Virus record (IMG/VR): IMGVR_UViG_3300012936_000001
Location: 1 to 64,000 of that record
Direction: 5' to 3' (one strand)
Length of the DNA stretch: 64,000 nt
DNA from: a virus
Positions 16,540-27,800 of the stretch are shown in pieces (the first letter of the stretch is position 1; each line of letters begins with the position of its first letter). A program made the translations under genes and the position numbers. A model generated the notes under the pieces. That model was not told the origin of the DNA. It made no database searches and saw only the letters and a list, made by a program, of their open reading frames with translations.

Positions 16540-18348
16540 ATGAAATTAAAGGCAAAAAAACAAAGAAAGTATCTGAATAGAGATTTTGACGGATTTCGAA
16601 AAGAGTTATTGGATTATGCAAGAATATATTTTCCTGATAAGATTCAAGATTTTTCCGAAGCGTCAGTGGGTGGTATGCTCTTAGACCTTGCTTCTTATGT
16701 GGGTGATAATTTATCTTATTATTTAGATCATCAATTCCATGAACTAAATCCGCTAACAGCGGTAGAATCACAGAATATCGAAATGCATGCAAAAAATTCT
16801 GGAGTAAAAATATCTGGAGCAGCCCCATCTGTTGTTGATGTTGACTTTTACATTGAAGTAGGAACGACAACAGTCAACAATAAGATCTTGCCTGATAGAA
16901 ATAGCTTACCAAGAATTCTCAAGAACACCGAACTGTTGGCCGATAACGGAACAACATTCAGTCTTATTGAGAATATAGACTTTGCTGAAACAGATTCCGC
17001 CGGCAACCTTTTAGCAAAAGTAAAACCTATTTCTCAGCCTGGATCGCAAGCAACGTCATTTGTTTTGGTTAGGCCCGGAAAGTGCATATCCGGAAAAATA
17101 ACAACCGAAACATTTACAGTCGGAAATTTTTCTCCTTTTTTGACTGTAAATTTGTCTAATCCGGACGTTTCTTCTATTCTTTCTATATCTGATACTCGAG
17201 GTAACCAATACTATGAAGTAGAACACTTAGGGCAAGACACCGTATTTAGGAAAGTATATAACCCATCTCAGCCAGAACATTCTCTCGAGATCATTTCGGC
17301 ACCATATAGATTTACCGCTGCCACTAGCCTGAATACAAGAACAACCTCGATTACTTTTGGAGCAGGAAACGAAATGTCTCTAGAAGATACAAATATTGCG
17401 GATCCTTCTCAATTGGCTATCCCGTTATATGGAAAATCAACATTTTCTACGTTTTCTCAAGACCCACTAAAATTATTGAGCTCCAGAACTTTAGGTGTAG
17501 CTCCAGAAAACACTAATATAAGCGTTGTATATCGCTACGGAGGAGGCGCCAGCCATAATGTTTCCTCAAGGAACATAAATACTGTCTCATCGTTAGAAAT
17601 AAATTTTCCAGACACAGCCTCTCCACAAGAGGCAATAAATATAAGAGGTTCTCTTGCTGTAAGAAATGAATTAGAGGCTCAGGGAGGAGCTGCTGCTCCC
17701 ACGATCGACGAAATTAAATCTTTTATACCTGTTGCAAAATCATCTCAAAACAGAATTGTCTCAAAAGAAGATCTTCTTTCCAGGATCTATACACTACCAA
17801 ATGAATTTGGCCGCGTTTTTAGAGCTTCGGTTGCACCAAACCCGAATAATCTTTTATCGTCTGTTCTTTATATAATTTCTAGAAATGCTTCCGGAAAATT
17901 GGTGCAGTGTTCGGACATATTAAAATCAAATATATCTACTTATCTAAACGAATATAGACTGATAGGCGACAGTATGGATATATTGGATGTTGCTGTTATA
18001 AATTACAGAGTCAAAATAACAATTGTTGCTCAACTTGGTGCAAATAAGCAAAATTTGCAAATAGAGTTAATCGGCAGAATAAGAGAAATAATTAAGATAC
18101 AAAATTATCAAATTGGCCAACCAATAAATGAATCAGATTTTTTATCTGAAGTACTTAGCGTTCCGGGAGTGCTGTCTTTATCTAGTATCTCTTTTGAAAA
18201 CGTGTATGGGACCATAATTAATTCAACATATAGTGATTATTCTGTAGAATTAGATAATCGATATGTAAATGGTAATTTTTTCGCTCAACCTAATGAAATA
18301 TTCGAGTGTAGATTTCCCGAAACAGACATTTCAGTAGAAGTTATATAA
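16540..18348 (+). CDS. gp6: gp6-like baseplate wedge protein (baseplate J family)
   Basis: A 602-aa protein matching gp6 of T4-like phages, which forms the baseplate wedge ring. The N-terminus carries FDGFRKELLDYARIYFPD and GGMLLDLASYVGDNLSYYLDHQ, strongly conserved in the family. The C-terminal part has the J-like domain (LIGDSMDILDVAVINYRVKI). Length is close to T4 gp6 (660). It follows gp25 by one base, the order expected in many myoviruses. Confidence 0.88.
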   Translation: MKLKAKKQRKYLNRDFDGFRKELLDYARIYFPDKIQDFSEASVGGMLLDLASYVGDNLSYYLDHQFHELNPLTAVESQNIEMHAKNSGVKISGAAPSVVDVDFYIEVGTTTVNNKILPDRNSLPRILKNTELLADNGTTFSLIENIDFAETDSAGNLLAKVKPISQPGSQATSFVLVRPGKCISGKITTETFTVGNFSPFLTVNLSNPDVSSILSISDTRGNQYYEVEHLGQDTVFRKVYNPSQPEHSLEIISAPYRFTAATSLNTRTTSITFGAGNEMSLEDTNIADPSQLAIPLYGKSTFSTFSQDPLKLLSSRTLGVAPENTNISVVYRYGGGASHNVSSRNINTVSSLEINFPDTASPQEAINIRGSLAVRNELEAQGGAAAPTIDEIKSFIPVAKSSQNRIVSKEDLLSRIYTLPNEFGRVFRASVAPNPNNLLSSVLYIISRNASGKLVQCSDILKSNISTYLNEYRLIGDSMDILDVAVINYRVKITIVAQLGANKQNLQIELIGRIREIIKIQNYQIGQPINESDFLSEVLSVPGVLSLSSISFENVYGTIINSTYSDYSVELDNRYVNGNFFAQPNEIFECRFPETDISVEVI

Positions 18349-18358
18349 GGAATCAGTC

Positions 18359-19882
18359 ATGATATTACAATTTACAGCCAGTAAAGACACATACATAACC
18401 AATAAAATAGTTGGTTCATCATACAGGGCAACAGATGGCAACGTAGGTCAGGCTAGTACGCTGGATTTGTTTAAGTTGTATGACGAATCTAAGATTTCTG
18501 GTGAAACTAGACCAATTGAATTATCACGGTTGTTAATCAAATTTCCTTTGTCTGAAGTTTCTGCTTCCCTAAAAGACAAAGTTTCATTCGATGACGCTTC
18601 ATTTAAAGTAAAATTGGAATTGTTTGATGTACAAGGTACACATGTTGCTCCTGAGAATTTTAAAGTTGTAGTTTATCCTCTTTCTAAGTCTTTTGATGAA
18701 GGTATTGGTACTGACTTATATTCTTTTAATGATCTTGGCAGAGCAAATTGGGTTACAGCGTCCTATTCTTCGTCAACCAACAACACGTGGAATCTCACAG
18801 GCGCAAGATCTTCCGGATCCTTGGGTTCATCGGACATCGATGTAATATCTTCGGGTTCGATCGCCGGTGGAAGCATAATAAATTTGTCCGGCGAACAAAC
18901 TTTTTTATCGGGAAGAGAAGATCTTTCCATTGACATAACGACAATTGCTTCTGCAAGCATGTGTGGCTTTCTACCTGACCATGGTTTTCTAATAGCTTTT
19001 TCGGGATCACAAGAGTGGGATACCGAATCTAGGTTTGTGAAGAGATTTGCTAGTCGTCATACAAAGAATCCCTATCTTAGGCCAAGAGTAAAAATAGCAT
19101 ACGATGATTTTTTGATTGATTCATCAAACATGTTTGAATACAATGTAACCGGGTCTTTATATCTTAGAAGTTACAGAGGCAATTCTCCCTTCAATGTACT
19201 TTCAGGGTCTTCTAATACTCAATTGACCGGCGAAAATTGTATGAAATTAATTGTTTCAACCGGTTCATTTGCTCTTACTGAATCAGTCAGTCAAATAATA
19301 CAAACAGGTTATCGTAAAACAGGCATTTACTCGGCATCTTTTGCAATCGACGCTTTCCTAACAACCAATGTCAATAACTCAAATACGTTTCATGACTGTG
19401 TTTTTGCATCATCTTCAATTTCTTTTGACGTTGGATGGTATGACAATTCACAGCAGGTAAAGTTTGCATCTCAAACATTGAAAGTCAAACGTTCGGATAT
19501 ATTAAATAATTTTTCAAGAAGAGATATCAGGATATCACTGGTGGATCTTCGAACAAGTTATATTTCATCATATCCGTCGCGAGTTCGACTGTTTGCCCGA
19601 GATAGAAATGAGATCAATGAGCCAGTAAAAAGACCAATATCGTTACCGTCAAAGACATTTGATCTTGCGTATTATAGAATAAAAGATGCAGATAACGGTA
19701 AAATTGTTGTAGCAATCGATAAAAATGCAACCAGAATTTCGACTGACAGCCAAGGAATGTATTTTGATTTACCGGTAAAACTTTTGCCACATGGAAGAGC
19801 TTATACGATAGATATATTGATTAATGATCGCGGATCGGAAACAATACATGAAACAAATTCAAGATTTAGAGTAGACAAATGA
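18359..19882 (+). CDS. baseplate-region structural protein with DNRLRE-like N-terminus
   Basis: A 507-aa beta-rich protein, downstream of gp6. The N-terminal ~120 residues (TASKDTYITNK, then VGQASTLDLF and LSRLLIKFPLSEV) resemble the DNRLRE beta-sandwich of surface proteins: an ADTY-like opening strand, a G-x-S-x-L strand and an R-x-LL-x-F strand. The remainder is Ser/Thr-rich with RDIRISLVDLRTSY and typical strand-turn patterns. In T4, gp7 and gp8 follow gp6, but no clear similarity to either is seen. It is probably a peripheral baseplate component. Confidence 0.6.
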   Translation: MILQFTASKDTYITNKIVGSSYRATDGNVGQASTLDLFKLYDESKISGETRPIELSRLLIKFPLSEVSASLKDKVSFDDASFKVKLELFDVQGTHVAPENFKVVVYPLSKSFDEGIGTDLYSFNDLGRANWVTASYSSSTNNTWNLTGARSSGSLGSSDIDVISSGSIAGGSIINLSGEQTFLSGREDLSIDITTIASASMCGFLPDHGFLIAFSGSQEWDTESRFVKRFASRHTKNPYLRPRVKIAYDDFLIDSSNMFEYNVTGSLYLRSYRGNSPFNVLSGSSNTQLTGENCMKLIVSTGSFALTESVSQIIQTGYRKTGIYSASFAIDAFLTTNVNNSNTFHDCVFASSSISFDVGWYDNSQQVKFASQTLKVKRSDILNNFSRRDIRISLVDLRTSYISSYPSRVRLFARDRNEINEPVKRPISLPSKTFDLAYYRIKDADNGKIVVAIDKNATRISTDSQGMYFDLPVKLLPHGRAYTIDILINDRGSETIHETNSRFRVDK

Positions 19883-22800
19883 GCACAAGAAAGAAAAATC
19901 TTTGGGGTTATTCCGAATACGAAAGAGCACTCAAGTCCGGTAATTCAAAATTATCCGCTAATAAAGACTCATTATCAAAAAAATACGGAATTAATTCAAT
20001 AAGTTCATGGAAAAATTCTGAGTTAGAATCTGGATTGCAGAATACACAACAATTAAATGTTAATTGGTCTGATTTTTCTCAACACACTTTTTTTAATTCG
20101 GCAGAAGCTAAGGTTAATGTTGCATTTGACAAAATAATAAACCAGTTTCCTTTTGATGGGACGCAACAGGAAGTGCAAGAATACTTGGCTTCTCTTTCTG
20201 GATACGAATCTCACGTCTTGCAAAAGTTTCCAAAAAATATTGGTTACATAACATTTATGTCTTCAAGCAAAAACTATATAAAAGTAACTGATCAGAGAGG
20301 GTATGTTTTTCCTTCAATAACAAAAAATGCAGATTTAAAATCTAGCGTTTTTGACAAACTAGGAGGAAATAATTCGTTGTCGATAGAGTTCTATTATGCT
20401 CACCCGACAGGAAGTATTGGCACAACACAAGAAATGGTCATTTTTCAGGCCCTGAATAACACCGGCACCTCCGGTATCTCTATTTTTGTTTCCCAAACAA
20501 CTGAAATTACACCGGACTTTTCTATAACATCAGTTATAACAGATTCAACAGGGATTCAGCTGCTATCTCAGGTTTCCGGTATAAAAAAAGGAAAATTTCA
20601 TCACTTTGTTATTAATTTTGAACAAGGGACTTCAAATAAATTAAAAACATACGTAAATCAAATATTAAAAGATTCTTCTATAGAACAGAGCGAATTGTCT
20701 TTGCTGTTTGAAGACAATAATGTTTTTTATGTAGGATACGGGAAGCCGCACACATATTATAACGGAGGATTAGTTACATCTGTAGCTACAACTTCATATT
20801 TGACCGGGTCTATGAAGGACTTTAGAATTTGGAATAAAACATTTGCCACTACTGGCGACATGAAATACGTTGCAGAAAATGGTTCATTTGCGCAAGACGA
20901 TCTAAGACTTCAGTTAAAATTTAACGAACCTTCTGGAAGCCATGCTAATTCTACTGTGGTCATAGATTCTTCCGGAAACGGTGTACACGGTCTGTTTTTT
21001 ACAAATGGATCTCAAGCTATCGTAAATAAAAATAGAGAAAAAGAAACGTATAGTTCTCCGGTCATATATGAAAATCCTTTATTGTGTCCAATATTATTTC
21101 CTTCTTTCCCTTCTGTTGTATCCCTAAATCAATTAATGCTTCAAAATGCATTTCAGTATGACATCAATAATCCTAATCTTATTACAAAACTAATACCTGC
21201 ACATTATTTTAGAGAAGCAGAATTTTTTGAAGGATTTTCTCTAGAAGATGTCGGAAACGATTATGAAACTCTTAAGAATTTCCCGGGTGGCGGAAAGATT
21301 CCACAAGCGCAGTTAATAACATTGTTTTTATTTGTGTGGGCAAGATTTTTTGACGAAATGAAACTCTATATCGATAATTTCAGATCTCTTCGTTTAGCAA
21401 ATTATGAAATGAAAGATTCTATTCCGCTTCAGTTTATGCCATTTCTTGCAAGGTATTACGGATTTGAACTACCTAATCCTTTTTCTAATTCTAATATTAA
21501 TCAATATCTAGACTCTGTAGATATTGATATTCAAAACGGAAGGACAACAACATCCTTGCAGTCTAGCCTTGAGCAGATGTGGAATAGAATGTTGGTAGAA
21601 ATGCCTTATGTTATTAGATCAAAAGGCACAAAGTCAGCTATAAAATCTCTAATGAATGCTGCTGGCATAAACATGGAATCAACTTTTCGAATAAAAGAGT
21701 ACGGAGGCTCTACAAAGAAAAAAATATTAAGATCCAGAAAGAAAAAAGAATCTCAATATAGGTATATCGATTTTGTTACAGCTAGTCACATGCAGTCTAA
21801 GCCCCTCAAAGCATTCAGACATGAGCCTGGTGCCCCAGATCCAGCCTCGGGGCCGTCTGAATCAACTGTTCTTATTGAAGCCGGAGATATTAAGATAGTA
21901 AAGCCAGGAAATCCTCCTACACTCACGCAAATTACTTCTGGGTCTTGGACATGGGAAGGCCATTATAAATTTAATGCCGATACAAAAAATTATAATCAGT
22001 CTATATTTAGGCTTGAAGCACAAAGATCAACAGGAACCGCAAAGAACCTTCTTGTTAATTTAATAGCCGCCAGATCACCAGATTTTGCTAGCAATTCCAA
22101 TAGCTTGACTTTACATGTCGATGCTGCAAACACTGGATCAACAAGCATTTCTATAGAAGACATACAACTTTGGGACGGCTCAAGATGGTATATCAACGTA
22201 TCCCATGAATTTGGATTTGTATCATCAAGCTATTATCTTTATGCTTCTAAGCCAGGAATAGATAATATCATATCAGAATATTCTGGTTCTTTTACATACC
22301 CTAACACTTCGGCTAACTTGCTTAGTACATTTAATGCAACAGAAAACCCTGTTAATTCAGGTTCGAGAATAGCAATCGGTGAACCATCCACCCCGACGAC
22401 TTACACCACTAATTATTTGGGATCATCGCTAGCATTAGGGTCAAATGGGTCTACGCAATTCTTTGATGGGGAACTAGGACAATTCAGAATATGGTCAAAA
22501 TTTCTTTCTGGATCAGAAATAACCGAGCACGCAATAAACCCTTTCTCTGTTGGCGTTACTGATCCGATAGTAAATTATAATTTTATTACAGATGTAAATC
22601 TAGACATAGCGAATACGTCGACGCAGCTGGATGTTGGCCTTCCTGTTGGGTCATGGCAAAGAATAAGAGGTCAGTATGAGCTATATCAGAGTGTATCATC
22701 TTCTAATTCATCTGGTCACCTAGAGATTGAGGATGTGTCCAGAAACGAAATATCGTTTTTTGTAACGGGCTCTATTTCCTCAAGAATGATAAAAAGCAAA

Positions 22801-23376
22801 CCAATATCATATACCATAGTAAATCCGTATTTCGCAGACTATACGGAGCAAAATAAAATTAGAGTTCATTCTTATCTTACGCAGTCGAATGCAGAAAAAA
22901 ATTCTGGATTTCACGGATCAGTTTACGACATTAACGAAATAGAAACATTTGATGACAACAGATTTTCAATCGATATGTCTTCTGTACAGTCCATAGACGA
23001 AGATATTATGAATCTCATGCCTTCTACGGATATTCTGAACGAGTATCTAGGTTCTCCGGAAATGCAATATTCGGTGAATTATCCAAAACTAGATAAATTA
23101 TCAGACGTATACTTCAATCGTCTTACTGGGAAAATGAATTATACCCAGTTGTTTGAATTTTTCAAATGGTTCAGAGTTAATTTCGCACCTATAATAGAAA
23201 AATTACTACCATCAAACGTAAATTTCCTTGGAGTTAATTTTGTAATCGAATCACATTTCCTTGAAAGAAATAAGTATGAATATAAGCAAGGTGATGTTCA
23301 TGTTGATTTAAATTCTCGTGTGGCAGCAGAGTTAACACCGTTACCATTTGAGGGTACATTCAAAAAGGAGATTTAA
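19879..23376 (+). CDS. very large baseplate-periphery protein with LamG-like domains
   Basis: A 1165-aa structural protein. Residues ~165-360 form a LamG/concanavalin-like sandwich (SLSIEFYYAHP, GKFHHFVINFEQG, SMKDFRIWNKTF). Residues ~500-610 hold a segment seen in baseplate/tail connector proteins (FMPFLARYYGFELPNPF, MPYVIRSKGTKSAIKSLMNA, RIKEYGG). Residues ~680-890 form a second LamG-like sandwich (GELGQFRIWSKFLSG). The C-terminus returns to helical structure (MNYTQLFEFFKWFRVNF). It takes the place of gp7 in T4 order. The LamG domains suggest glycan binding at the cell surface. It starts in an ATGA overlap. Confidence 0.68.
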   Translation: MSTRKKNLWGYSEYERALKSGNSKLSANKDSLSKKYGINSISSWKNSELESGLQNTQQLNVNWSDFSQHTFFNSAEAKVNVAFDKIINQFPFDGTQQEVQEYLASLSGYESHVLQKFPKNIGYITFMSSSKNYIKVTDQRGYVFPSITKNADLKSSVFDKLGGNNSLSIEFYYAHPTGSIGTTQEMVIFQALNNTGTSGISIFVSQTTEITPDFSITSVITDSTGIQLLSQVSGIKKGKFHHFVINFEQGTSNKLKTYVNQILKDSSIEQSELSLLFEDNNVFYVGYGKPHTYYNGGLVTSVATTSYLTGSMKDFRIWNKTFATTGDMKYVAENGSFAQDDLRLQLKFNEPSGSHANSTVVIDSSGNGVHGLFFTNGSQAIVNKNREKETYSSPVIYENPLLCPILFPSFPSVVSLNQLMLQNAFQYDINNPNLITKLIPAHYFREAEFFEGFSLEDVGNDYETLKNFPGGGKIPQAQLITLFLFVWARFFDEMKLYIDNFRSLRLANYEMKDSIPLQFMPFLARYYGFELPNPFSNSNINQYLDSVDIDIQNGRTTTSLQSSLEQMWNRMLVEMPYVIRSKGTKSAIKSLMNAAGINMESTFRIKEYGGSTKKKILRSRKKKESQYRYIDFVTASHMQSKPLKAFRHEPGAPDPASGPSESTVLIEAGDIKIVKPGNPPTLTQITSGSWTWEGHYKFNADTKNYNQSIFRLEAQRSTGTAKNLLVNLIAARSPDFASNSNSLTLHVDAANTGSTSISIEDIQLWDGSRWYINVSHEFGFVSSSYYLYASKPGIDNIISEYSGSFTYPNTSANLLSTFNATENPVNSGSRIAIGEPSTPTTYTTNYLGSSLALGSNGSTQFFDGELGQFRIWSKFLSGSEITEHAINPFSVGVTDPIVNYNFITDVNLDIANTSTQLDVGLPVGSWQRIRGQYELYQSVSSSNSSGHLEIEDVSRNEISFFVTGSISSRMIKSKPISYTIVNPYFADYTEQNKIRVHSYLTQSNAEKNSGFHGSVYDINEIETFDDNRFSIDMSSVQSIDEDIMNLMPSTDILNEYLGSPEMQYSVNYPKLDKLSDVYFNRLTGKMNYTQLFEFFKWFRVNFAPIIEKLLPSNVNFLGVNFVIESHFLERNKYEYKQGDVHVDLNSRVAAELTPLPFEGTFKKEI

Positions 23377-23378
23377 AG

Positions 23379-24866
23379 ATGGCAAAAGACACAACAAGAT
23401 CATCAAGGTTCTCGCAAAAAAGAGGTACCCAGATAGGACTTGATTCTTATTCAAAAGGACAAGAACTTCCGACGCAAAGAATCCTGCATGCAGGTCTTGT
23501 ATCAATCGGTAGATCTCGAAGTCAGTTTGTAAGAAAAAGATATGATGTTGTACCGGCTGACGCCACCAACAATATACCTCATGAGTCATTTAGGGTAATA
23601 AATTTTCACGAATCTGCTTGGGACGACACAACTTTTGATGCTTATGGTTATAATCCATTCCATTCGGCGAGAAACAACGAGGTATTCATTGCGAGCATTC
23701 TGGACAATGTAAAAGATGGCACCGTTTTTAGATCAGAGGCTGTATTTGATCCTGTCTTTTATAAACACTATAAAGATCATCACGACAGAGAAAGTGTGTA
23801 TCTTGAAAAAGAAGACGTTTCAATGTCAGCTTTCAACGTGCTTGATTTTATGTCCGGATCAAAATATTTTGATTTACCTTTTGATGAAAACATATATTCC
23901 CACAGAATGGGAATTCAAAAAGAATGGATGCTAGAATTGCTAGCAAAACAAACATTTAATTTACGGCAAGAACATCCTATGTCTGCTGCCACAGGTATAC
24001 AAAGAAAATTTGTTCGCACTGATTATTCTGGAGAAATAAGAAATAGCAATATACGAGAGTTGTATTTCGAAGACTGGCCTGTTCTAATAAGTTTTGAGCT
24101 TACTGGCTCTCGTGTAGATGCAGATTATGTTCGGGCAGCAGAGTCTGTCCTGAATGAAGAAATATTTTTTGAAGAAAATGATATAAACATTAATCCTTTA
24201 ATAGATGATCCAATCAACATTCCAAACGCTCATGATCCTGAAATTATGAATCAGCTGTATACGTTCCGGGGAGAATTTGATCATTCTTCGAATCCGACAC
24301 CTATATATTTTGTAAAAAACAGCGAAGGAATATTTGAATTGGCTTTATTAAACGCGGCCAATGCTTCTAAGTCTGATCTAGGTAAATTTGATAGTTCCAT
24401 CATAATTGATCAGTCACACGTGTCGAATCACGGACGTCCTCTAACACTTTTCTTGAACGACGGAACTTACTATGACACAAAGACTGTCCCATCAAACCAT
24501 GCTGCCACAGCTGACTCTGTCCTCAATTACACCGGTACTTTCTCTGTTGGCTATGAGATAAATGGTAGTTCAGTTACGAGGTCTTCATACTTTGCATCTG
24601 TAAAAGCCGGTACATATAGCAAAGCTCAAATAAAATTGGACGCTTCCTTCTCCGGTGACTTGATTATTTTTGTCGACAAAGACGTTAACAGGCAACATCG
24701 CTTAGAAATAGAACCATATTACGTATCTCGTGGCCTGCCAGGAGAAGCACCGTTAACTCCATTCAATTTATATAACAAGAAGAATCATATAAATGGTCAT
24801 TCCGGTCATATAGCAGAGCCATCACAAAGATATGATTCTATTGCGTTCAGAGGTCTAAAAAGATAA
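23379..24866 (+). CDS. structural protein of unknown fold
   Basis: A 495-aa protein starting 2 bases after the previous stop with an AAGGAG ribosome site. The N-terminal ~60 residues are basic and Ser/Arg-rich (SRFSQKRGTQ); the body is acidic and of mixed structure (FHESAWDDTTFDAYGYNPFH). It sits between two LamG-containing giants and is coupled to the next gene by TAATG. Presumably it is a connector in the baseplate or fibre network. No family recognised. Confidence 0.6.
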   Translation: MAKDTTRSSRFSQKRGTQIGLDSYSKGQELPTQRILHAGLVSIGRSRSQFVRKRYDVVPADATNNIPHESFRVINFHESAWDDTTFDAYGYNPFHSARNNEVFIASILDNVKDGTVFRSEAVFDPVFYKHYKDHHDRESVYLEKEDVSMSAFNVLDFMSGSKYFDLPFDENIYSHRMGIQKEWMLELLAKQTFNLRQEHPMSAATGIQRKFVRTDYSGEIRNSNIRELYFEDWPVLISFELTGSRVDADYVRAAESVLNEEIFFEENDININPLIDDPINIPNAHDPEIMNQLYTFRGEFDHSSNPTPIYFVKNSEGIFELALLNAANASKSDLGKFDSSIIIDQSHVSNHGRPLTLFLNDGTYYDTKTVPSNHAATADSVLNYTGTFSVGYEINGSSVTRSSYFASVKAGTYSKAQIKLDASFSGDLIIFVDKDVNRQHRLEIEPYYVSRGLPGEAPLTPFNLYNKKNHINGHSGHIAEPSQRYDSIAFRGLKR

Positions 24867-27800
24867 TGCCTACTTATTCTAGAGACAGATTACCATACAA
24901 CTTATTGAAAAAACAGTACCTTCGTCCAGGCGAAAATGCTTATACCTATTTTGATAATTTGGCAGCATGGATCAGAGCCGGAAGCGCAACTTCGAAGAAT
25001 TATAGTGTTTCTACTACCAGCGGAGGAGTAGTTCAGAACGAATTCGCTCCAACAAGATTCCAGTTCCCAGCTTTCTATGTAAATGAGGGATCTGCTGGGG
25101 GTGGACCAGAGTTTAGGATAACACATACTTCCAATTTTTCTAACACTTTTGCACCGGGACCCACTTTCGATAGTGGCTTCTTGATATCTTTTTGGTTCAA
25201 ACTAACAGAATTTTCTCACGCAGACGCGTCATCTTCAGGGTCCAATATAATTTGCATTACCGATGGTACTAGCGGACAGAGAATAGTTGAGATTTTTTGT
25301 TCTGAATCTGGAGCTAGCCTTCCGCAAGTCGGCATTAGATTTTATGATTCGGTAAGCCCTTCTACCAAATTTGTCGAAATGAAAAGTGCTTTTGGAGTAG
25401 ACGTTACAAAATGGAACCATATAGCCTTTTGGTGTGACGGATCTTCCTTTGGAAACACAATAAAAAATCCGGATTTTAATTTTATTCTAAATGGAGAATA
25501 TCCTAACAGGGCAGGTTGGCAAGAGAGTGAAACTTTTTCCGCGGCTGCCGGCACTCAAATATCAACAGCTCATGCATCTACATCCGTAGTCGTAAAATTT
25601 GGAAATGGAGGTGGATCTTCTGTTCCTTCTTCTAATACCGTTGATGATTCTTATATGAATGGATATATCGCTGATGTTGCTATTTATAACCACGGTGTTC
25701 CACACTTGACGTTTAGTTCCGCTACCGCTAATCCTACAGACGTCAGTTTGCTATATAGACTTTCACTTCTAGGTGCATTCCAGGAACAATCTGGATTCTT
25801 AAATAACCCAGAAAGAATCATGAGAAACACTCTTGATGAAAGATCTTATTGGCCATCGACAGTAAAGGGCGGAGACCAAAGAAGATTAGGAAATCCATCG
25901 ATAAAATGGGACGATGCAAAGCGACCAGAATATACAACCACACAAGTCAGTTATCCATCGTTATTGCACAGAAACGATTCTTTACTTACTTCTTCTATCT
26001 ATCAAACATACGTTGACGGCCAATTAAATGTTCCTACGGGTGCCAGGACGATTCCAAGATACGCATATGATATGTTTTATGAAAGAGAAGATGAAGTATC
26101 TCTGTCGCCGTTTGAAGACTCTAGAGTATACATTGATCGAAGTAGTAATTTTTACCTGAGCGGTTCTGATATTTCTGGTTTCACAGGTTCGCTAGCCGGC
26201 AAGGATGTTGTCGTTATGGAATTTCCTGTACAAAACAGTATTACGTTTATCAAAGGAAATTATAACACGACCACTGGTGACGAAGAACATTATATGGCCT
26301 ACTATAATGTAGCAGAAGAAAAATTAACTTTTCAACCAGGCGCAAGAATAATTAGTAATTCTTTTCCAGATACTAATTCTTCGTTCACCCTAAAGAGTGG
26401 CCAAAGAGCTAACGCAAAGAATTTTGACATTGCCAGACATGCATGCTTCGGCTTTACGCCGTTTCCAAAGACGATATCAACTGGTTCGAGCGTAACCGAT
26501 TTTAACGCATATCCAGCTGCTTACTATTCTGGCAGTGGCAGCCCTACAGAAATAGCAGGTTTTCCGTCCGATTCTAGATATGAACCAGCTTCAGGATCTC
26601 AATCGTTTATCTTGGCTTCAGATTATATAAATGCTCCATTCCTGGTTGAAAAGATCGTTATTTCGCCTACGCAACAGGTTGCTGACACTGCCGGCAATGC
26701 ATCTAGTGCATTCTTGCATTTGTACAACTCGGGTGTAAACCCTTCGACAACTGAAAGAATAAGCGAAGCTGGAGCAAGCGACATCACTCTAATGGCAAAC
26801 TACAGCACTATTTTTATGATGAGGCATTACGACTGCCCGGTTGATGACAACAAAACTATTACTTCCGTTGGTAAAATATTTGATTATGAACAGCCCGGAA
26901 TTACCGGCTCATATGCTGCGTATATCGGTTATCAGATACTACCATACACAGATAGAAACCCGTCATACCCAAATGGTACAATCCCTGGAGCCAGTAGACA
27001 CTCTCAAACGAATGTGACAGGTTCAACAAACAGAGAATTGGTTTTCTATGCTAACATCGGTTTTATAAATGACTTAGACCTTACTCCCTTACACACTAAT
27101 GCAAATCAAGGACTAAGGGAATCGATAGGCATGGAAAACTATTTTGACTTTGCAGTAACAGACGGAAACAAGGATGACTTTCTTCTTTATTTGTCTTCAT
27201 CTGTTTTAATAGAAACTACGCCCAGAGCAATTCAGCAATCAAACCATTTGGGTAGCATCGATCTAGGTAATATTAAGACAACAACCCCCACTGGACAATC
27301 CGCGCGCGGTGGTTGGAACTTAAGATGGACTGGTGGACCAACGACACTTTCGCAAGGCTTCTCATCACGACTTTTCGAAAACCACGTTGCTACAGCTCCC
27401 GAAAAGACAGTTATTGCAGTTAGGCCTGCAGATGAACCCATTGCCCCAGTCGACGTTGAGTTTAATGTTGGCACTCAAAATTCAACTAGTTTTTTATTAT
27501 TTCCTGAAGACAAATTGATATTAGGCATACAAGGTGGAAACATAAATGGAGGTATGTCACTGAGAGTAGATCCTGGTAACATTAAGATACAATTGTTCGG
27601 TTCTTACGTCGAAAACTCTAGACCCAAATTACCTATGCTGAATCAATCCCATGGATACACGGAGGCTGTACATGGTGCAATAGGTGAAATTTCCATACAT
27701 GATCAGTTTGACATATCATATAGACAAGAGTTTTCTGGTTCAAACCCTGATACCTTTATGGGGATAGCTGAATTTATTAACCCTTCAACCGTAAGTGCAG

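Noticed and set aside
16262-16870. Minus-strand open frame of 202 codons across gp25 and gp6
   Set aside because: Both overlapped genes are clear family members on the + strand; the antisense product shows no motif.
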